A DNA stretch of 64,000 bases, taken from positions 1 through 64,000 of the forward strand of contig NZ_JAUSSR010000005.1 in the NCBI RefSeq assembly GCF_030812475.1. Reading direction: 5' to 3'. This DNA is from Pseudomonas lini. Its GTDB lineage: Bacteria > Pseudomonadota > Gammaproteobacteria > Pseudomonadales > Pseudomonadaceae. The notes under the pieces are model-generated. The model searched no databases, was not told the origin of the DNA, and was given only the letters and a program-made list of their open reading frames with translations. Both the position numbers and the translations under genes were made by a program. Below are positions 63,155 to 64,000 of this stretch, one piece after another; within the stretch, counting starts at the first letter, position 1; every line of letters starts with the position of its first letter.

Positions 63155-64000
63155 ATGACCACACGCGTAGCAATCATCGGCGCCGGCCCTTGCGGCATGG
63201 CTCAACTGCGGGCATTTCAATCGACCAGGGACCAGGGAACGCCCATCCCGGAACTGGTCTGCTATGAAAAACAGCAGGACTGGGGTGGCATGTGGAATTA
63301 CACCTGGCGCACCGGCCTGGATGAAAACGGCGAACCGGTGCACGGCAGCATGTACCGCTATTTGTGGTCGAACGGCCCGAAAGAATGCCTGGAGTTCGCC
63401 GACTACTCCTTCGAAGAACATTTTGGCCGCCCCATCGGTTCCTACCCGCCACGGGAAGTGCTCTGGGACTACATCAAGGGGCGCGTCGAAAAAGCCGGCG
63501 TTCGCGACTACATCCGTTTCAACAATGTGGTGCGCCAGGTCACCTTTGACGAAGAGACTCGCCGCTTCACAGTGGTCGCCCACGACCACGGCAGCGATAC
63601 CCGGACCTCGGAAGAGTTCGACTATGTGATCAATGCCTGCGGGCACTTTTCGACGCCAAAGATGCCGTACTTCCCCGGATTCGAGCAGTTCGGCGGGCGC
63701 ATCCTGCACGCCCATGATTTCCGCGAGGCGCTGGAGTTCAAGGGCAAGGATCTGCTGATCGTCGGCAGCAGCTATTCAGCCGAGGACATCGGCTCGCAGT
63801 GCTACAAATACGGCGCCCGCAGCATCACCAGTTGCTACCGCACCGCCCCCATGGGCTATGACTGGCCCGCCAACTGGGAAGAAAAACCGCTGCTGCAGCG
63901 CCTGGAAAAAAACCGCGCGTACTTTATCGACGGCACCCACAAGCGCATCGATGCGGTGATCCTGTGCACCGGCTACAAACATCACTTTCCCTTCCTGCCG
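63155..64000 (+). CDS. tmm: Flavin-containing monooxygenase, trimethylamine monooxygenase-like (partial)
   Basis: 282 codons visible, cut by the window end. [18 protein letters not shown] is the FAD motif. [16 protein letters not shown] and the FMO-type [25 protein letters not shown] are present, then [18 protein letters not shown] for NADPH. These match bacterial Tmm enzymes that oxidise trimethylamine to its N-oxide. It follows the dimethylamine genes by 39 bp. The adjacent demethylase could then use the dimethylamine formed after N-oxide demethylation; that enzyme is not in view. Confidence 0.85.
   Translation, partial: MTTRVAIIGAGPCGMAQLRAFQSTRDQGTPIPELVCYEKQQDWGGMWNYTWRTGLDENGEPVHGSMYRYLWSNGPKECLEFADYSFEEHFGRPIGSYPPREVLWDYIKGRVEKAGVRDYIRFNNVVRQVTFDEETRRFTVVAHDHGSDTRTSEEFDYVINACGHFSTPKMPYFPGFEQFGGRILHAHDFREALEFKGKDLLIVGSSYSAEDIGSQCYKYGARSITSCYRTAPMGYDWPANWEEKPLLQRLEKNRAYFIDGTHKRIDAVILCTGYKHHFPFLP

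Overview
The window reads as chromosome of a fluorescent-group Pseudomonas (gammaproteobacterium). The supporting signs are high GC with strong codon bias, many REP/REPIN palindromes built on the TGTAGGAGCGAGC... type, a CstA/YbdD pair, a DUF6124 gene with a structured leader, and densely packed catabolic operons. No rRNA, tRNA, CRISPR array or intact insertion sequence was recognised.

Layout. (1) 1-20374: a steroid-type catabolic region. A minus-strand operon (8313 to 162) carries an SDR, a two-domain MaoC/DUF35 protein (ChsH2-like), a single MaoC (ChsH1-like), an Ltp2-like thiolase-fold aldolase and four acyl-CoA dehydrogenases. This gene set matches the mycobacterial igr side-chain module. 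A second minus-strand block (17858 to 10420) has an aldehyde dehydrogenase, a Tat-exported amidase, two FAD 3-ketosteroid-dehydrogenase-type enzymes and an SDR. Divergent plus-strand genes encode a crotonase, a flavin reductase/winged-helix fusion and an MFS carrier. (2) 20550-27995: MHS transporter, SRAP protein, amino-acid binding protein, RidA, a three-subunit opine/hydroxyproline-type oxidase and a divergent LysR regulator. (3) 28192-36767: protein phosphatase, trypsin-like lipoprotein, CstA-YbdD with a Cache-sensor two-component system, and two paralogous small exported proteins. (4) 37424-55568: a catabolic regulon for an unknown, probably nitrogenous, substrate. It holds an AA_synth protein, hydrolase, aldehyde dehydrogenase, two flavin reductases, a CMD protein, a GntR/FadR regulator, Nudix, DUF1330, RibBX, a polyamine-type ABC importer, an NCS1 permease and an LLM flavin monooxygenase. 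(5) 49023-52030: an island inside region 4, bounded by ~210-bp inverted repeats, with a ProRS-derived protein lacking its catalytic core and a PheS-like ligase. (6) 55825-64000: methylated-amine oxidation. It contains the four-subunit haem-dependent oxidative N-demethylase/dimethylamine monooxygenase set, PurU and a trimethylamine-monooxygenase-like enzyme (cut by the window end), with a divergent NarX/NarL-type two-component system and a PAS-only protein.

How it works together. Region 4 is tied together by a repeated near-palindrome, ATGGTATACCAT, found in front of six transcription units and fitting the FadR-subfamily GntR recognition pattern. The regulon seems to make its own flavin supply (RibBX without an FMN riboswitch, plus a Zn-ribbon Nudix of FAD-pyrophosphatase type) to feed the reductases and the LLM oxygenase. 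In region 1 a different palindrome, CGTCyGAwCGGACG, sits in two divergent promoter regions and may define a steroid-cluster regulon.
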